Source: Gemmatimonas sp. UBA7669 | GTDB taxonomy: Bacteria; Gemmatimonadota; Gemmatimonadetes; Gemmatimonadales; Gemmatimonadaceae | NCBI RefSeq assembly: GCF_002483225.1 | Contig: NZ_DLHL01000011.1 | Coordinates: forward strand, 186,001 to 250,000 | Reading direction: 5' to 3' | DNA: 64,000 nucleotides | Part shown: one piece after another, positions 1 to 9,527 of the stretch | Numbering within the stretch: position 1 is the first letter of the stretch | Layout of the letters: the number at the start of each line of letters is the position of its first letter | Translations under genes and position numbers: made by a program | The notes under the pieces: model-generated | Seen by the model: the letters and a program-made list of their open reading frames with translations, nothing else | Database searches by the model: none | Told to the model about the DNA's origin: nothing

Positions 1-1
1 C

Positions 2-976
2 GCGGCCGAGAAGGCGCTGTCGAGTGCCGAAGCCATGGCGGTGTGGCGCCGCGCGGCCGAACTGCAGGCGGAGGCGGCATCGCGACTCGAGGCGCGCATC
101 CGCCGTGATGAAACGCGCGCGCTGCGCCCCGTGGGCAGCGCCGATACCGAGGCCGACGAAGCACCCGCCGTCTCAATCAGCAGCGACGCCTTTCGCCTGC
201 GGGACGTGGAAGCGGCCGCAGTGGAAGCGGGTATCTCGCAACGCTATGTCGCACTCGCACTGGATGAACTGCGTGCGGCGCCCGCCGGTACGGCACTCGC
301 CGAGCCGCTCTCGCCATGGCGTGATCGTGTGGCCACGCGACTCCTTGGCACGGCGCAGCGCACCTTGTCGGTCAGTCGCATCATTCGCGCCGCACCCGGC
401 GAGGTACTGCCCGCCATGGGACGCACCTTCCAGTCTTCGCCCTGGCTGCTGCACCTGCGCGATACGCTGGGCGGCCATCCACTCGACGGCGGGGTGCTGG
501 TGTTCGCGTTGCCCGACATGGTGGGCGGTGACTACAAGTGGACCTGGACGCGCTACGGGGTCTATGTCCCCGAAGTGCGTGTGAGTCTTGCCAGCGTGCC
601 CGGTGATCCGCGCGCCACCGAAGTCACCATGGCCATCGATCTGCGGCGCGGCCTCACGGCCAACCTCTTCGGGTACGGCGCGGTGATGTCCGCCTTTGGC
701 AGTGGCGGAGGCGTGGTAGGGGCAGTGGTGGCCAAGAAGGCGCTGGCCATGGTGGGCGCCGCGCTCATAGGTCCGGCGGCCACCGGCGCGCTGCTCGCCG
801 GGTTGGCCGCCGTCGCCATGGCCGGTCCACTCTACCGATGGGAGATGCGCAAGGCCGCCGAGGAACTCAACGCGGCGCTCGCCGGCATCGAGCTGGGCAT
901 GCGCGCCTTCAATCTCTTCGGCACGCTGGGTGATCGGCCCGCGCCCCGACCGATCGATCCGACGCTCGGGTACTGA
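2..976 (+). CDS. hypothetical protein, 5'-truncated by window edge
   Basis: The frame is open back to the first bases of the window, so the first visible ATG (position 35) is probably internal and the gene begins upstream. About 324 residues are visible. The N-terminal part is alanine- and arginine-rich and probably helical. It contains a short segment (FRLRDVEAAAVEAGI) that resembles a small helical domain often found in uncharacterised cytoplasmic proteins. Near the C-terminus is a glycine/alanine-rich hydrophobic stretch of about 50 residues that could form one or two membrane helices, followed by a short charged tail. I do not recognise the family and assign no function. The stop is followed by the promoter region of the pirin gene. 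Confidence 0.7.
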   Translation, partial: AAEKALSSAEAMAVWRRAAELQAEAASRLEARIRRDETRALRPVGSADTEADEAPAVSISSDAFRLRDVEAAAVEAGISQRYVALALDELRAAPAGTALAEPLSPWRDRVATRLLGTAQRTLSVSRIIRAAPGEVLPAMGRTFQSSPWLLHLRDTLGGHPLDGGVLVFALPDMVGGDYKWTWTRYGVYVPEVRVSLASVPGDPRATEVTMAIDLRRGLTANLFGYGAVMSAFGSGGGVVGAVVAKKALAMVGAALIGPAATGALLAGLAAVAMAGPLYRWEMRKAAEELNAALAGIELGMRAFNLFGTLGDRPAPRPIDPTLGY

Positions 977-1026
977 AGGCTGGCTTCACACAAGATACGT
1001 TAACCGGATCGTCCCTCACAACTGAG

Positions 1027-1033
1027 TTATATT
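1027..1033 (+). promoter_or_regulatory. candidate -10 element for the pirin gene
   Basis: An AT-rich TTATATT stands out in GC-rich sequence 27 nt upstream of the pirin start. No good -35 hexamer sits at the usual spacing, so this is a tentative -10 call only. Confidence 0.3.
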
Positions 1034-1059
1034 GAGGGGCCACCGTTTCGGGAGCCGTC

Positions 1060-1965
1060 ATGTCCATTCGTCCTGTTCGTCGCATCGCCAGCGCACAGCC
1101 CACCATCGAAGGCGCCGGCGTGCACCTGCATCGAGCCTTCGGTTTCGGCGACACCAGCGAAACGGACCCGTTTCTGCTGTTCGACGACTTCCGTAACGAC
1201 GTGCCCCGGCAGTATGCCCAGGGATTTCCCTGGCATCCGCATCGTGGTATTGAAACCATCACCTACGTGCTGGCGGGGCAGGTGGAGCACGCCGACTCGC
1301 TCGGCAATCGTGGCATGCTGGGTGCGGGTGACGTGCAGTGGATGACGGCTGGGCGCGGCATCGTGCATCACGAAATGCCGCAGGGCGATCCTCAGGGTCG
1401 CATGCACGGCTTCCAGCTCTGGGCCAACCTGCCGTCGTCACTCAAGATGACGGCGCCGCGCTACCAGGACGTGCAGTCGGGCGACATCGCCGAGATCATG
1501 GACGACGATGGCACGCGCGTGCGCGTGATCTGTGGCGAGTTCTGGGGGAAGCGCGGCCCGGTGGACGGCATTGCGGCCGATCCCTGCTATCTCGACGTGT
1601 CCGTGCCCGCCGGAGTGAAAAAGTCACTGCCGGTGGACGCATATCGCAGCACATTCGCCTACATTTTCGAGGGGAGTGGCACGTTTCGCCACGCTTCCGA
1701 TCCGATGGGTGTGCTGACCGAGCGCAGCGCCGGTAACGACGACGATCTGGTGCGCGACATGTCGGGCAACCGATCGCTGGTGTTGTTCGATTCCGGCGAC
1801 GAGGTCGTCGTGCGTGCGGGCAGCGAGGGCATCCGCTTCCTGCTCGTGAGCGGCGCTCCCATCAAGGAACCGGTGGCGTGGTACGGGCCCATCGTGATGA
1901 ACACCCAGGCCGAGTTGGAGCAGGCAGTGCGCGAGCTGCGCGCCGGGACGTTCATCAAGGACTGA
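1060..1965 (+). CDS. pirin family protein (cupin, quercetinase-like)
   Basis: 301 residues, the normal length for pirins. The N-terminal cupin carries the metal-site signature HPHRGIETITYVLAG, followed by GRGIVHHEMP, which supplies the second His and the Glu ligand. The C-terminal half is the usual pirin_C cupin. Family members bind Fe or Ni. Some cleave quercetin and others act as redox-sensing co-regulators, so the substrate cannot be told from sequence. It is expected to be cytoplasmic, as no signal peptide is visible. The start is supported by GGGAG six bases upstream of the ATG. It is followed 13 nt later by the DUF481 pair. Confidence 0.93.
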   Translation: MSIRPVRRIASAQPTIEGAGVHLHRAFGFGDTSETDPFLLFDDFRNDVPRQYAQGFPWHPHRGIETITYVLAGQVEHADSLGNRGMLGAGDVQWMTAGRGIVHHEMPQGDPQGRMHGFQLWANLPSSLKMTAPRYQDVQSGDIAEIMDDDGTRVRVICGEFWGKRGPVDGIAADPCYLDVSVPAGVKKSLPVDAYRSTFAYIFEGSGTFRHASDPMGVLTERSAGNDDDLVRDMSGNRSLVLFDSGDEVVVRAGSEGIRFLLVSGAPIKEPVAWYGPIVMNTQAELEQAVRELRAGTFIKD

Positions 1966-1978
1966 ACACCGTGAACCC

Positions 1979-2794
1979 GTGTCTATCGTGATTCCACGCG
2001 TTGTACGTCATGCCTGTTGTTTGGTGGTGCTAGGTGCGGCCGCGTTGTCCGCGCAGGCGGTGCCGGCCACGACGGGCAATCCGACCGGGAACCCGGCCCC
2101 GAAACCTGCGCCCAAGAAGAAGCGCGTTGACTTCAACGCGACCCTGGGCTTCTCGCAGACCAACGGCAACGCATCGGCGCTGGCCACAAATGTCAGCAAC
2201 AAGCTCAAGTACACGATTGCGGGTTGGTCCTTCCAGCAGGACTTGGCCTTTTTCTACGGCGAAGCCAATAGCAAGGTCAACACGAACTTCTGGAACGGCG
2301 GGTTGCGGGCCGATCGCACCGTGGCCGCGCGTGTCGCACTCTTCATGGCCACGCGCTACGACCGCAACGTGGTGCAGGGCATCGAAAATCGCTATCAGCA
2401 GGGCTTTGGCGTGACGGTGGCGGCGCTGGATGACAAGTGGAACCGGCTCAACGTTGCGCTGGGCGGGTCGTTCTTCAGTCAGGAACTGACACCGGGTTCC
2501 GTGGCGCGAGCCTCGCGTGCGTTTCCAGCGGCACGCGCCGCCGTGGACTATCGCCGCAAGCTCACCGACGTGGCGTACGTGCAGCAAACGGCGGAGTACC
2601 TGCCGGCGGTGGGAGACAGCACCTCGTCATACTTCGTGAACGCCGAGAGCGCGGTGGTGGCCCCCATTACCAAGAGCGTGGGCCTCAAGATCGGGTATAT
2701 CGTGCGTTACAATTCCGATCCGCCCGTTCGCAACAACCTGCAGCTGAAAACGACCGACACGTTCTTCTCGTCGGGTCTCACCCTCACCTTCTGA
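1979..2794 (+). CDS. DUF481 family outer-membrane protein, copy 1
   Basis: 271 residues starting at a GTG. The N-terminus is a signal peptide ending near SAQA, followed by a Pro/Lys-rich linker and a predicted beta-barrel of the DUF481 (YdiY-like) family. Alternating aromatic and polar strands are visible, with conserved blocks DLAFFYGEA, NFWNGGLRA and QTAEYLP, and the terminal strand ends in Phe as expected for outer-membrane insertion. Its function is unknown; the family is described as salt-induced outer-membrane proteins. It is clearly paralogous to the next gene, 9 nt downstream, with which it probably forms an operon. The Shine-Dalgarno is weak, so the exact start is uncertain. Confidence 0.85.
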   Translation: MSIVIPRVVRHACCLVVLGAAALSAQAVPATTGNPTGNPAPKPAPKKKRVDFNATLGFSQTNGNASALATNVSNKLKYTIAGWSFQQDLAFFYGEANSKVNTNFWNGGLRADRTVAARVALFMATRYDRNVVQGIENRYQQGFGVTVAALDDKWNRLNVALGGSFFSQELTPGSVARASRAFPAARAAVDYRRKLTDVAYVQQTAEYLPAVGDSTSSYFVNAESAVVAPITKSVGLKIGYIVRYNSDPPVRNNLQLKTTDTFFSSGLTLTF

Positions 2795-2803
2795 GTACAC
2801 GTC

Positions 2804-3565
2804 ATGCCCATCCGTGCCGCGACGACGCGTGCGCTGGTCCTGTCCCTGCTGCTGGCGTCGGTGGCCGGCGCCCAGGCCGCCGATGCGCCCAAGAAGAACC
2901 TCGAAGTCTCGGGCAATGCGGGATTTGCGCAGACCAACGGCAATGCCAACGCCCTCACCACGAACTTCGGCAACAAGCTGAAGTACTCACTCAAGGGCTG
3001 GGCGCTGGGCCAGGATCTCGCCTTCTTCTACGGCGAGGCAGACAACAAGGTGAACGCGAACTTCTGGAACGGCGGCCTGCGTGCCGAACGCACGCTCACC
3101 CCACGCCTTGGCCTGTTCGTGGCCACACGCTTCGACCGCAATGTGCTGCAGGGTATCGCCAGTCGTTTCGAGGAGGGCTTTGGTCTCGACGCCAAGCTCA
3201 TTGTCGCGCCCAAGGACAAGCTCAACATGCAGATCGGTGGCTCGGCCTTTCAGGTGAACCTCACGCCGGGTTCGACCACGGCCGGGAAGCGCCACTTCCC
3301 CGCCGCGCGCGTGGGCCTCGACTACAAGCACAGCTTCTCCGAGCTGGCTTTCTTCCAGCAGACGGCCGAGTACCTGCCGAATCTTTCGGAAAGCGGCGTG
3401 TACCTGGTGAATACCGAGTCCTCCATTGTGGCCCCGCTGTCCAAGCGCCTTGGGCTCAAGTTCGGCTATCTCGTGCGCTACAACTCCACGCCGCCCGAGC
3501 GCAATGGGGTGGTACTCAAGAAGACCGACACCTTCTTTTCCAGCGGGCTGACGTTCTCGTACTGA
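2804..3565 (+). CDS. DUF481 family outer-membrane protein, copy 2
   Basis: 253 residues with a clean signal peptide (cleavage near AGAQA). The barrel is collinear with the preceding protein: both share QTNGNA, NKLKY, DLAFFYGEA, NFWNGGLR, QTAEYLP and TDTFFSSGLT. Identity by eye is roughly half across the barrel, so this is an old tandem duplication rather than a recent copy. It ends in an aromatic residue (Tyr), consistent with the final strand of an outer-membrane barrel. The 9-nt spacing from copy 1 implies co-transcription. A hairpin lies downstream. Confidence 0.87.
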   Translation: MPIRAATTRALVLSLLLASVAGAQAADAPKKNLEVSGNAGFAQTNGNANALTTNFGNKLKYSLKGWALGQDLAFFYGEADNKVNANFWNGGLRAERTLTPRLGLFVATRFDRNVLQGIASRFEEGFGLDAKLIVAPKDKLNMQIGGSAFQVNLTPGSTTAGKRHFPAARVGLDYKHSFSELAFFQQTAEYLPNLSESGVYLVNTESSIVAPLSKRLGLKFGYLVRYNSTPPERNGVVLKKTDTFFSSGLTFSY

Positions 3566-3600
3566 CATCAGCTGCCACCCGGAATCTCATCCTGTGCAAA

Positions 3601-3632
3601 CGAGGCGACACCCCATCCGGGACGTCGCCTCG
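3601..3632. terminator. hairpin between convergent genes, possible terminator
   Basis: Perfect 9-bp inverted repeat (cgaggcgac / gtcgcctcg) with a 14-nt loop, in the gap between the DUF481 pair and the convergent PEP-CTERM gene. There is no clear U-tract in either direction, so the terminator call rests on stem quality and position. Confidence 0.5.
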
Positions 3633-3700
3633 ATGCGTATTGGGCGTCAACGCATTGGGGTCACTGAGAGCTGACGATCCTCGGCACGATCAATGATGCG

Positions 3701-4516
3701 TCAGGCGACGCGGCGGCGACACGCAGCCAGTGCGAGTCCGCCGAATGCGCCAACGAGCAGGACCAAGGACGAGGGTTCAGGCACAGGGGTGGTCGGAACG
3801 ATCACGGCGCCGACCGCAGCGTTGTCGGTATCGACCGCAAAAAGGAAGAGTCCCTGATCAATCGTCATGCCGCCGTCAAAACGCAACGAGAACTGTTCGA
3901 ACAGATCGCCGACTGGCGGATTGCCGGTGAGGGACACCGAGTTGGAATAGACACCAAGCACGTCGGAGGCGTCGAACAGGTTGTGGCTGCCAATCTGTGC
4001 GACGAATTGGTTGGTCTTTGCCACCTGGGCCGCAATGGCACCTGATGACCCCGGAGTACCGTTCACGAGCGTGCCTGCGAAGTTGTCGCACCCACTTGTT
4101 GTGAACCGGCAATCGAACAGCGTGCGCCCGGGCGCTCCGTTGAGCGTCAGTTCCAGCAGCGCACCGTAGTCGCCCGAAGCGAGCCGCAGGAACCAGAAGT
4201 TGTCATTGCTGTCGCCCGCGGTGGGAAAGGCGAGTGAGCCCCAGAGGCCGGACACCCCGTACGCGCTGAACGATGCCCCCCCGTAGACCTGCGTCCCGAG
4301 GTTGCCCCACGTCCCCTGGAACACGTCGCCGGACGCGAACCTGGCCGTGACGAGCATGCCGGCCATCGCGGCGCCCGAGGTGGAGAAGCCGGTGAGACTG
4401 GTCGTGGTGTAGGCCGTGCCAGTCTCGTATTGTGTGGCGATACTCTGCCCTTGCGCGGAGGACGCAAGGAGTGCGCTCCCAATCAGGGGAGCCAGTAGTG
4501 AGCGAACGGTCGGCAT
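3701..4516 (-). CDS. PEP-CTERM sorting domain protein
   Basis: 271 residues from the chosen start. The N-terminus MPTVRSLLAPLIGSALLA is a typical signal peptide. The C-terminus has the tripartite PEP-CTERM signal: VPEPSS, a hydrophobic helix, then an Arg cluster (CRRRVA). Proteins with this tail are processed by an exosortase in the inner membrane and sent to the surface or extracellular polysaccharide. The middle is a glycine/serine-rich beta-type domain with one pair of cysteines and no recognised enzymatic motif. An upstream ATG (4570) is in frame with a nearby purine-rich stretch, but it would put 18 residues before the signal peptide. No exosortase gene is present in this window. Confidence 0.85.
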   Translation of the reverse strand: MPTVRSLLAPLIGSALLASSAQGQSIATQYETGTAYTTTSLTGFSTSGAAMAGMLVTARFASGDVFQGTWGNLGTQVYGGASFSAYGVSGLWGSLAFPTAGDSNDNFWFLRLASGDYGALLELTLNGAPGRTLFDCRFTTSGCDNFAGTLVNGTPGSSGAIAAQVAKTNQFVAQIGSHNLFDASDVLGVYSNSVSLTGNPPVGDLFEQFSLRFDGGMTIDQGLFLFAVDTDNAAVGAVIVPTTPVPEPSSLVLLVGAFGGLALAACRRRVA

Positions 4517-4689
4517 TCGAGTCTCGGTGTGAACGGTGAGGCAGACGGTGATCGTCGGCATGATCGTCATGCACCTTCAATCACCGCTCGATGGCCCGTG
4601 GGATTCTCACCGCCACCCCGAGTGATGCATTTGCGCCACATTGCCACCTTGCTGACCCGACTGGCCGACCATGAAGCGGGACAGGGCGC

Positions 4690-4695
4690 TATACT
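4690..4695 (+). promoter_or_regulatory. candidate -10 box immediately upstream of sigma-factor start
   Basis: TATACT lies 8 nt before the ATG at 4704, and no Shine-Dalgarno precedes that ATG. If this is the -10, transcription would start at or next to the start codon (leaderless mRNA). No convincing -35 was found. Confidence 0.4.
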
Positions 4696-4703
4696 ATCGG
4701 GCG

Positions 4704-5228
4704 ATGCCCCCCGCCTCCGCCCTCGACCAGCTCCTCGAAAAGTTCGACGCCCTGGCCCGCCAGGTGGCGCGAACCCGCGGGCTCGACGCCACCGAGGTGG
4801 ACGACGTGGTGCAGGACGTCCGCATCAGGCTCTGGAAGGCCCATCCGACCGGTGAGAATCTCGCCACCCTCACGGCGTCTTATTTCGTGCGGGTCGTGAC
4901 CTCGGCCGTCGTGGACCACCTGCGCCGCAAGCGGCGGCACTCGCACACGTCGCTCGACGCTGAGCACGCAGCGGGCGTCGTGCCGAGTACTCTGCAGGTG
5001 GCGCCGACGGACCACAGCGAGCGCGACGCGCTGGCCAGCAAGCTGCGCCGCGCGTTGGACACACTGGCGCCCAATCGCCGGGTGCTGGTGCTGCTCCACC
5101 TCGAGGGCTACACGCGCGAGGACATGAGCAGCATGACGGGCTGGTCGGAGGCCAAGGTTCGGAACCTGCTGTATCGTGGACTCGACGATCTGCGCGAGGC
5201 CCTCACTGCCATGGAAGGCACCGCATGA
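4704..5228 (+). CDS. ECF-type RNA polymerase sigma factor
   Basis: 174 residues, the standard ECF size. Region 2 is recognisable at residues 8-70 (ATEVDDVVQDVRIRLWKA, then YFVRVVTSAVVDHLRRKRR, the -10-recognition helix with a basic end). Region 4 occupies the C-terminus (LAPNRRVLVLLHLEGYTREDM followed by the helix-turn-helix). An in-frame ATG at 4671 would add 11 residues, but the internal ATG gives the usual N-terminus and sits just after a -10-like box. The stop overlaps the next start by 4 nt (ATGA), so it is translationally coupled to a putative anti-sigma factor. The regulon is unknown. Confidence 0.9.
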   Translation: MPPASALDQLLEKFDALARQVARTRGLDATEVDDVVQDVRIRLWKAHPTGENLATLTASYFVRVVTSAVVDHLRRKRRHSHTSLDAEHAAGVVPSTLQVAPTDHSERDALASKLRRALDTLAPNRRVLVLLHLEGYTREDMSSMTGWSEAKVRNLLYRGLDDLREALTAMEGTA

Positions 5229-6004
5229 CCGCCAATCGCTCGAAGCAGCCTCCTACAGACGACGAACTGCGCGCGGCATGGCAGCGGCTGCGCGGGGGCG
5301 CGTCAAGCCCGCAGGCCGCTGGCCCGCTCAGTGCTGATGCCGTGGTGCCTCAGCCGCCACCAGAGCCGGCCGATATTGCTGCCGTTCTCAACGGGACGTT
5401 GTCAGAAGACGATATGGTGCGCGATCTGGATCGCGCCCTTCTGCGCGGTGCCGCCGATGACGTGGCCATGCTGTACGCGCTGCGCAGCGCCGCGCACGAC
5501 ACCCTCCAGTCGGGGAGCAAGGCCACACCCGCGGGCGAACGCCGTGCCGATCAGCGGACACCTGGCGCATCGGGCAAGGCGGGCGCCGACACACGGCCCA
5601 CCAACCGGTGGTGGATCATGCCCTTGGCTGCCGCGCTGGTGTTGGCCGTAGGCATTCCCGTGTGGAACAGCCGGAACTCCACGGCCGATAACGAAGCGGC
5701 TGAGACGCGCGGCGCCGCCTCCAGCGTCCCACTACCCGTTTCGCCTGCCGAAGGCGCCCCGGTCACCTTGGACACGCTGCGTCTCGTTTGGCGGCCGGTG
5801 CCCTTGGCAGCGTCGTACATGGCCGAGGTGATGGACGCAGATGGTCAGCGTGTGGTATCGGTGGCCACCGCCGATACGACGGCGCTTGTCACCATTGCCA
5901 ACGCCAGTGATCGGCAGCGCGTGGCCGGGTGGTGGGTCACGGCGCGCATGGCCGACGGGCAGACCACCCGCAGCGACTTGCGCAGCCTCAACGCGAACCG
6001 CTGA
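5225..6004 (+). CDS. putative membrane anti-sigma factor
   Basis: 259 residues with one clear transmembrane helix (WWIMPLAAALVLAVGIPVW, about residues 129-147). This separates a cytoplasmic N-terminal half from a C-terminal domain that looks like a small beta-sandwich (TLRLVWRPVPLAASYMAEV, a fibronectin-III-like strand pattern common in such proteins). No zinc-binding HxxxCxxC motif is visible, so it would be a ZAS-less anti-sigma. The role is inferred from the ATGA coupling to the ECF sigma gene and the single-pass topology. Its 3' end overlaps the convergent CHAT gene by 17 nt. Confidence 0.65.
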   Translation: MTANRSKQPPTDDELRAAWQRLRGGASSPQAAGPLSADAVVPQPPPEPADIAAVLNGTLSEDDMVRDLDRALLRGAADDVAMLYALRSAAHDTLQSGSKATPAGERRADQRTPGASGKAGADTRPTNRWWIMPLAAALVLAVGIPVWNSRNSTADNEAAETRGAASSVPLPVSPAEGAPVTLDTLRLVWRPVPLAASYMAEVMDADGQRVVSVATADTTALVTIANASDRQRVAGWWVTARMADGQTTRSDLRSLNANR

Positions 6005-8576
6005 GCCAGCGCTGCAGTGTGGTGGTGAACCGCGACCACGCCGACGGCGCGCGACGCGGCAGCTCCAGCCGCAGCTTGGCGTCGCCGTAGTACTCAACCG
6101 CGGCCCAGATGGCCGGGCTTTCGCCACGTGCCGCAAACTCGCGGCGTACCGCGGTCAGCGCCTCGGCCACATTGGGCTGCACCGCCAACGTGTCGTACAG
6201 CGCCACCATGAAGCGCGTCATGGCCGTGTCGCTCACATCCCAGCGCGTGGCCACCACCCCGCGCGCGCCGGCGTCGAGCGCCGCACTTACCAGCCCGTGC
6301 AGACCCTGCCCGACCTGCATCACGCCGTCGCTGCTCGCACAGGCCGACAGCACCACCAGATCGAACGGCAGCGGTGACGAGGCAAACGCCGGCAGGCGCA
6401 GCAACCCGTCGTGCCTCGCGGTGGGCTGCAGCGCCACCGCCGTCTGCTCATACGACCCCGTGCGCGCCGTCACGTGCGTGGCGAGATGCAGTAGCGGCCC
6501 ACCGTACTGTCGCTCAGTGCTCAGGCGTTCTGCCGTGGCGTCGTCACCCATGAACACACGCGCACCGGCCAGCCTGGCAGACAGCGCACGCAACTCCTCG
6601 CGTGCACCGGGCAGGGGGGCCCACTCCCGCATTCCCGAGTCCGCCTCTGCGAGGCGCGGCATGCGCTGCGGCGCGCCAATGAGCAACGGCCCGGCACGCT
6701 CGCTGCGCCGTGCCACTCGAGGCACGGCCCCCAGCGCATCCTCAACGGAGGCCGCGTGCGAGATGATGAAGCGTTCCTGAGCGCGCCTGCCATCGGGAAG
6801 ACGCAGAGCGCCAAACGGCACCCGATGCAGTGCCCCATCGGGGATCAGTTGCACCTCGACCACAGAGCTCGGCATGGCGGACATGACGGGGGCCCAGATG
6901 GCGTCAGACACGCGCTGCAGCGTCGACGCCGGTTCGCGGCCGACCTCGAGGAATCCCTGAAGGGTGGTGAGATCATCCCGCAGTGAATCGATGGGCACCA
7001 AGCTCACCGCGCGCACCGTGTCGCGCGTGAGAACGAAGGCCGTGCCCGGCTCACCCCCCTGGCCCATCACGAACGTCACCACAGCCTGCTGCGGTGAAAG
7101 GGCGGCGCGACTCAAGGTGGGAAGCCGCGCGAAATCCATGACAGAGTCGACGGCGGCCTCAGATCTACCCGCCACAGGAATCGTGGTGCCCTGCACGGCA
7201 TCGACGCCGAGTCCGCTGCGCTGCAGCATCTGCTGTTCCTGCCCGCGTACGCGACGCCATTCTGCCATCGCCAGCGCCTCGTGCACACGTCCACCACGCA
7301 CAAACAGGTCAATCATGGTGGCAGTCCCCAGATCGCGATCCCAGTCGAACGCCCGATCCTGCAATACCGCCAGAGCTTGCGCGCGGTCCGGGAACTCCCT
7401 GCGCCAACGATCGAGCGTGATGCGAGCCTGAGCAAAGACGGCGGTAGCCGAATCAAACTGACCACCTCGCGCATGGACTTCGGCCTTTCGCATGAGCACC
7501 TCGAATCGCGCCGGTCCAAACAGCCTGCGCGCGAGAAGACTGTCGAGGCGTGCCTGCGCGACGCCAAGACGCCCACGCTCCATGTCGCGTACCGCACGCT
7601 GATACTGCACCTCGGCCGTCCAACCTGGCACATTGCGCTGCACCACGAGCTGTTGGGCACGATCCAGCAGACTGTCCGTGACGTCGCCACGCGCGCGCTG
7701 ACGATGCAAGTCGGCGCGAGCCACCAGGGTGAACACTTCCATGGCCGGTGCCAGTACCTGCGCATCGCGGGCTACCTGCTCGAGGGACGAATCCGCGTCG
7801 CTCAAGTGTCCGCGCAAGAGCAAGCCTTCCGCGATCGCACGGCGCGCATACAGCACCCCGAGTCGGTCGCCTGCCTGCGTGAAGCGCGCAGTGGCGTCGG
7901 CGAAGTACCGTGCCGCATCCTCTGGTGCACCAAGCCGCTGCGTCATGCGACCGAGCTCCTGCAGTGCCCAGCCTTCTCCGGCCACACTGCCGCTCAATCG
8001 TGCGAGGACAAGGGCGGTGTCGAGATGCTTGCGCGCCCAGTAGTAGTAGCCACCGGCAATGTTGAGTGTGCCCTGCCACTGCCGCACCGCCGACAGGTTC
8101 TGCCAGTGCTGCACCGTCTCGAAGTTGGCAGCCACGGTATCGAGCAACAGCAGCGCTCGCCGCTGAAACCCGAGGGATTCGAGGTAGCGCGCCTGAATGA
8201 ATCCACAGTCGGCGCTGAGACGGGGCGAGAACGCCGCAGCGGCCCGGAGCCGTGTCCAGACCGAATCGGCAATGCGGCGACGCGTCTGCAGGGCCACCTG
8301 CTGCTCCGCACATTCCGCGCGTACCGCCAGCGTGGAGTCGCCCTGCGGAATGAGAGCACGCGAGGCCCGATACACACGGGTGCTGCTGTCGGGCCCGACG
8401 GAACGCAGCACCAGCGCCGCATGATTGAGCAGCGCCTCAGCGAACTTGACCGAGTCAGCAGCCGAGCGCGGCGGCGCGTCCTGCGCGACGACCGCGCGTG
8501 CCGCACAGACACCGAGTCCACAAACCACCACCCATGAGCGGCGCATCATCGCAGCGCGCAACGTCATGGTGTTCAT
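5988..8576 (-). CDS. exported TPR-CHAT domain protease
   Basis: 862 residues from the ATG chosen 13 nt after the preceding stop. The N-terminus has a signal peptide (MMRRSWVVVCGLGVCA through AVVAQD), then roughly 400 residues of TPR-type helical repeats, then a C-terminal CHAT (caspase HetF-associated) domain. Both catalytic residues appear intact: His about 701 in LLHLATH and Cys about 746 in VVLSACAS, followed by the conserved GLVSAALDAGARGVVATRW segment. CHAT proteins are caspase-like cysteine proteases, usually cytoplasmic and activated through their repeats; export makes this one unusual. It is last in a minus-strand run and convergent with the ECF sigma/anti-sigma pair. Substrate unknown. 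Confidence 0.88.
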   Translation of the reverse strand: MNTMTLRAAMMRRSWVVVCGLGVCAARAVVAQDAPPRSAADSVKFAEALLNHAALVLRSVGPDSSTRVYRASRALIPQGDSTLAVRAECAEQQVALQTRRRIADSVWTRLRAAAAFSPRLSADCGFIQARYLESLGFQRRALLLLDTVAANFETVQHWQNLSAVRQWQGTLNIAGGYYYWARKHLDTALVLARLSGSVAGEGWALQELGRMTQRLGAPEDAARYFADATARFTQAGDRLGVLYARRAIAEGLLLRGHLSDADSSLEQVARDAQVLAPAMEVFTLVARADLHRQRARGDVTDSLLDRAQQLVVQRNVPGWTAEVQYQRAVRDMERGRLGVAQARLDSLLARRLFGPARFEVLMRKAEVHARGGQFDSATAVFAQARITLDRWRREFPDRAQALAVLQDRAFDWDRDLGTATMIDLFVRGGRVHEALAMAEWRRVRGQEQQMLQRSGLGVDAVQGTTIPVAGRSEAAVDSVMDFARLPTLSRAALSPQQAVVTFVMGQGGEPGTAFVLTRDTVRAVSLVPIDSLRDDLTTLQGFLEVGREPASTLQRVSDAIWAPVMSAMPSSVVEVQLIPDGALHRVPFGALRLPDGRRAQERFIISHAASVEDALGAVPRVARRSERAGPLLIGAPQRMPRLAEADSGMREWAPLPGAREELRALSARLAGARVFMGDDATAERLSTERQYGGPLLHLATHVTARTGSYEQTAVALQPTARHDGLLRLPAFASSPLPFDLVVLSACASSDGVMQVGQGLHGLVSAALDAGARGVVATRWDVSDTAMTRFMVALYDTLAVQPNVAEALTAVRREFAARGESPAIWAAVEYYGDAKLRLELPRRAPSAWSRFTTTLQRWLSGSR

Positions 8577-8589
8577 GAGCTCGGGACGC

Positions 8590-9480
<891 letters not shown>

Positions 9481-9527
9481 GTGCGAATCAAGGAGGTGAA
9501 GAGCGAGTGGTCAGGTGCCGTCGGGCA

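Noticed and set aside
2437..3696. Plus-strand frame of 419 codons overlapping both DUF481 genes
   Set aside because: Out of frame with two well-supported paralogous barrels.
7281..8537. Plus-strand open frame of 418 codons
   Set aside because: Antisense to the CHAT gene, which has intact catalytic motifs and repeats.
9492..9510. AGGAGGTG-like ribosome site on the plus strand followed by GTG
   Set aside because: The only frame it would serve is the shadow frame beginning at 9507.
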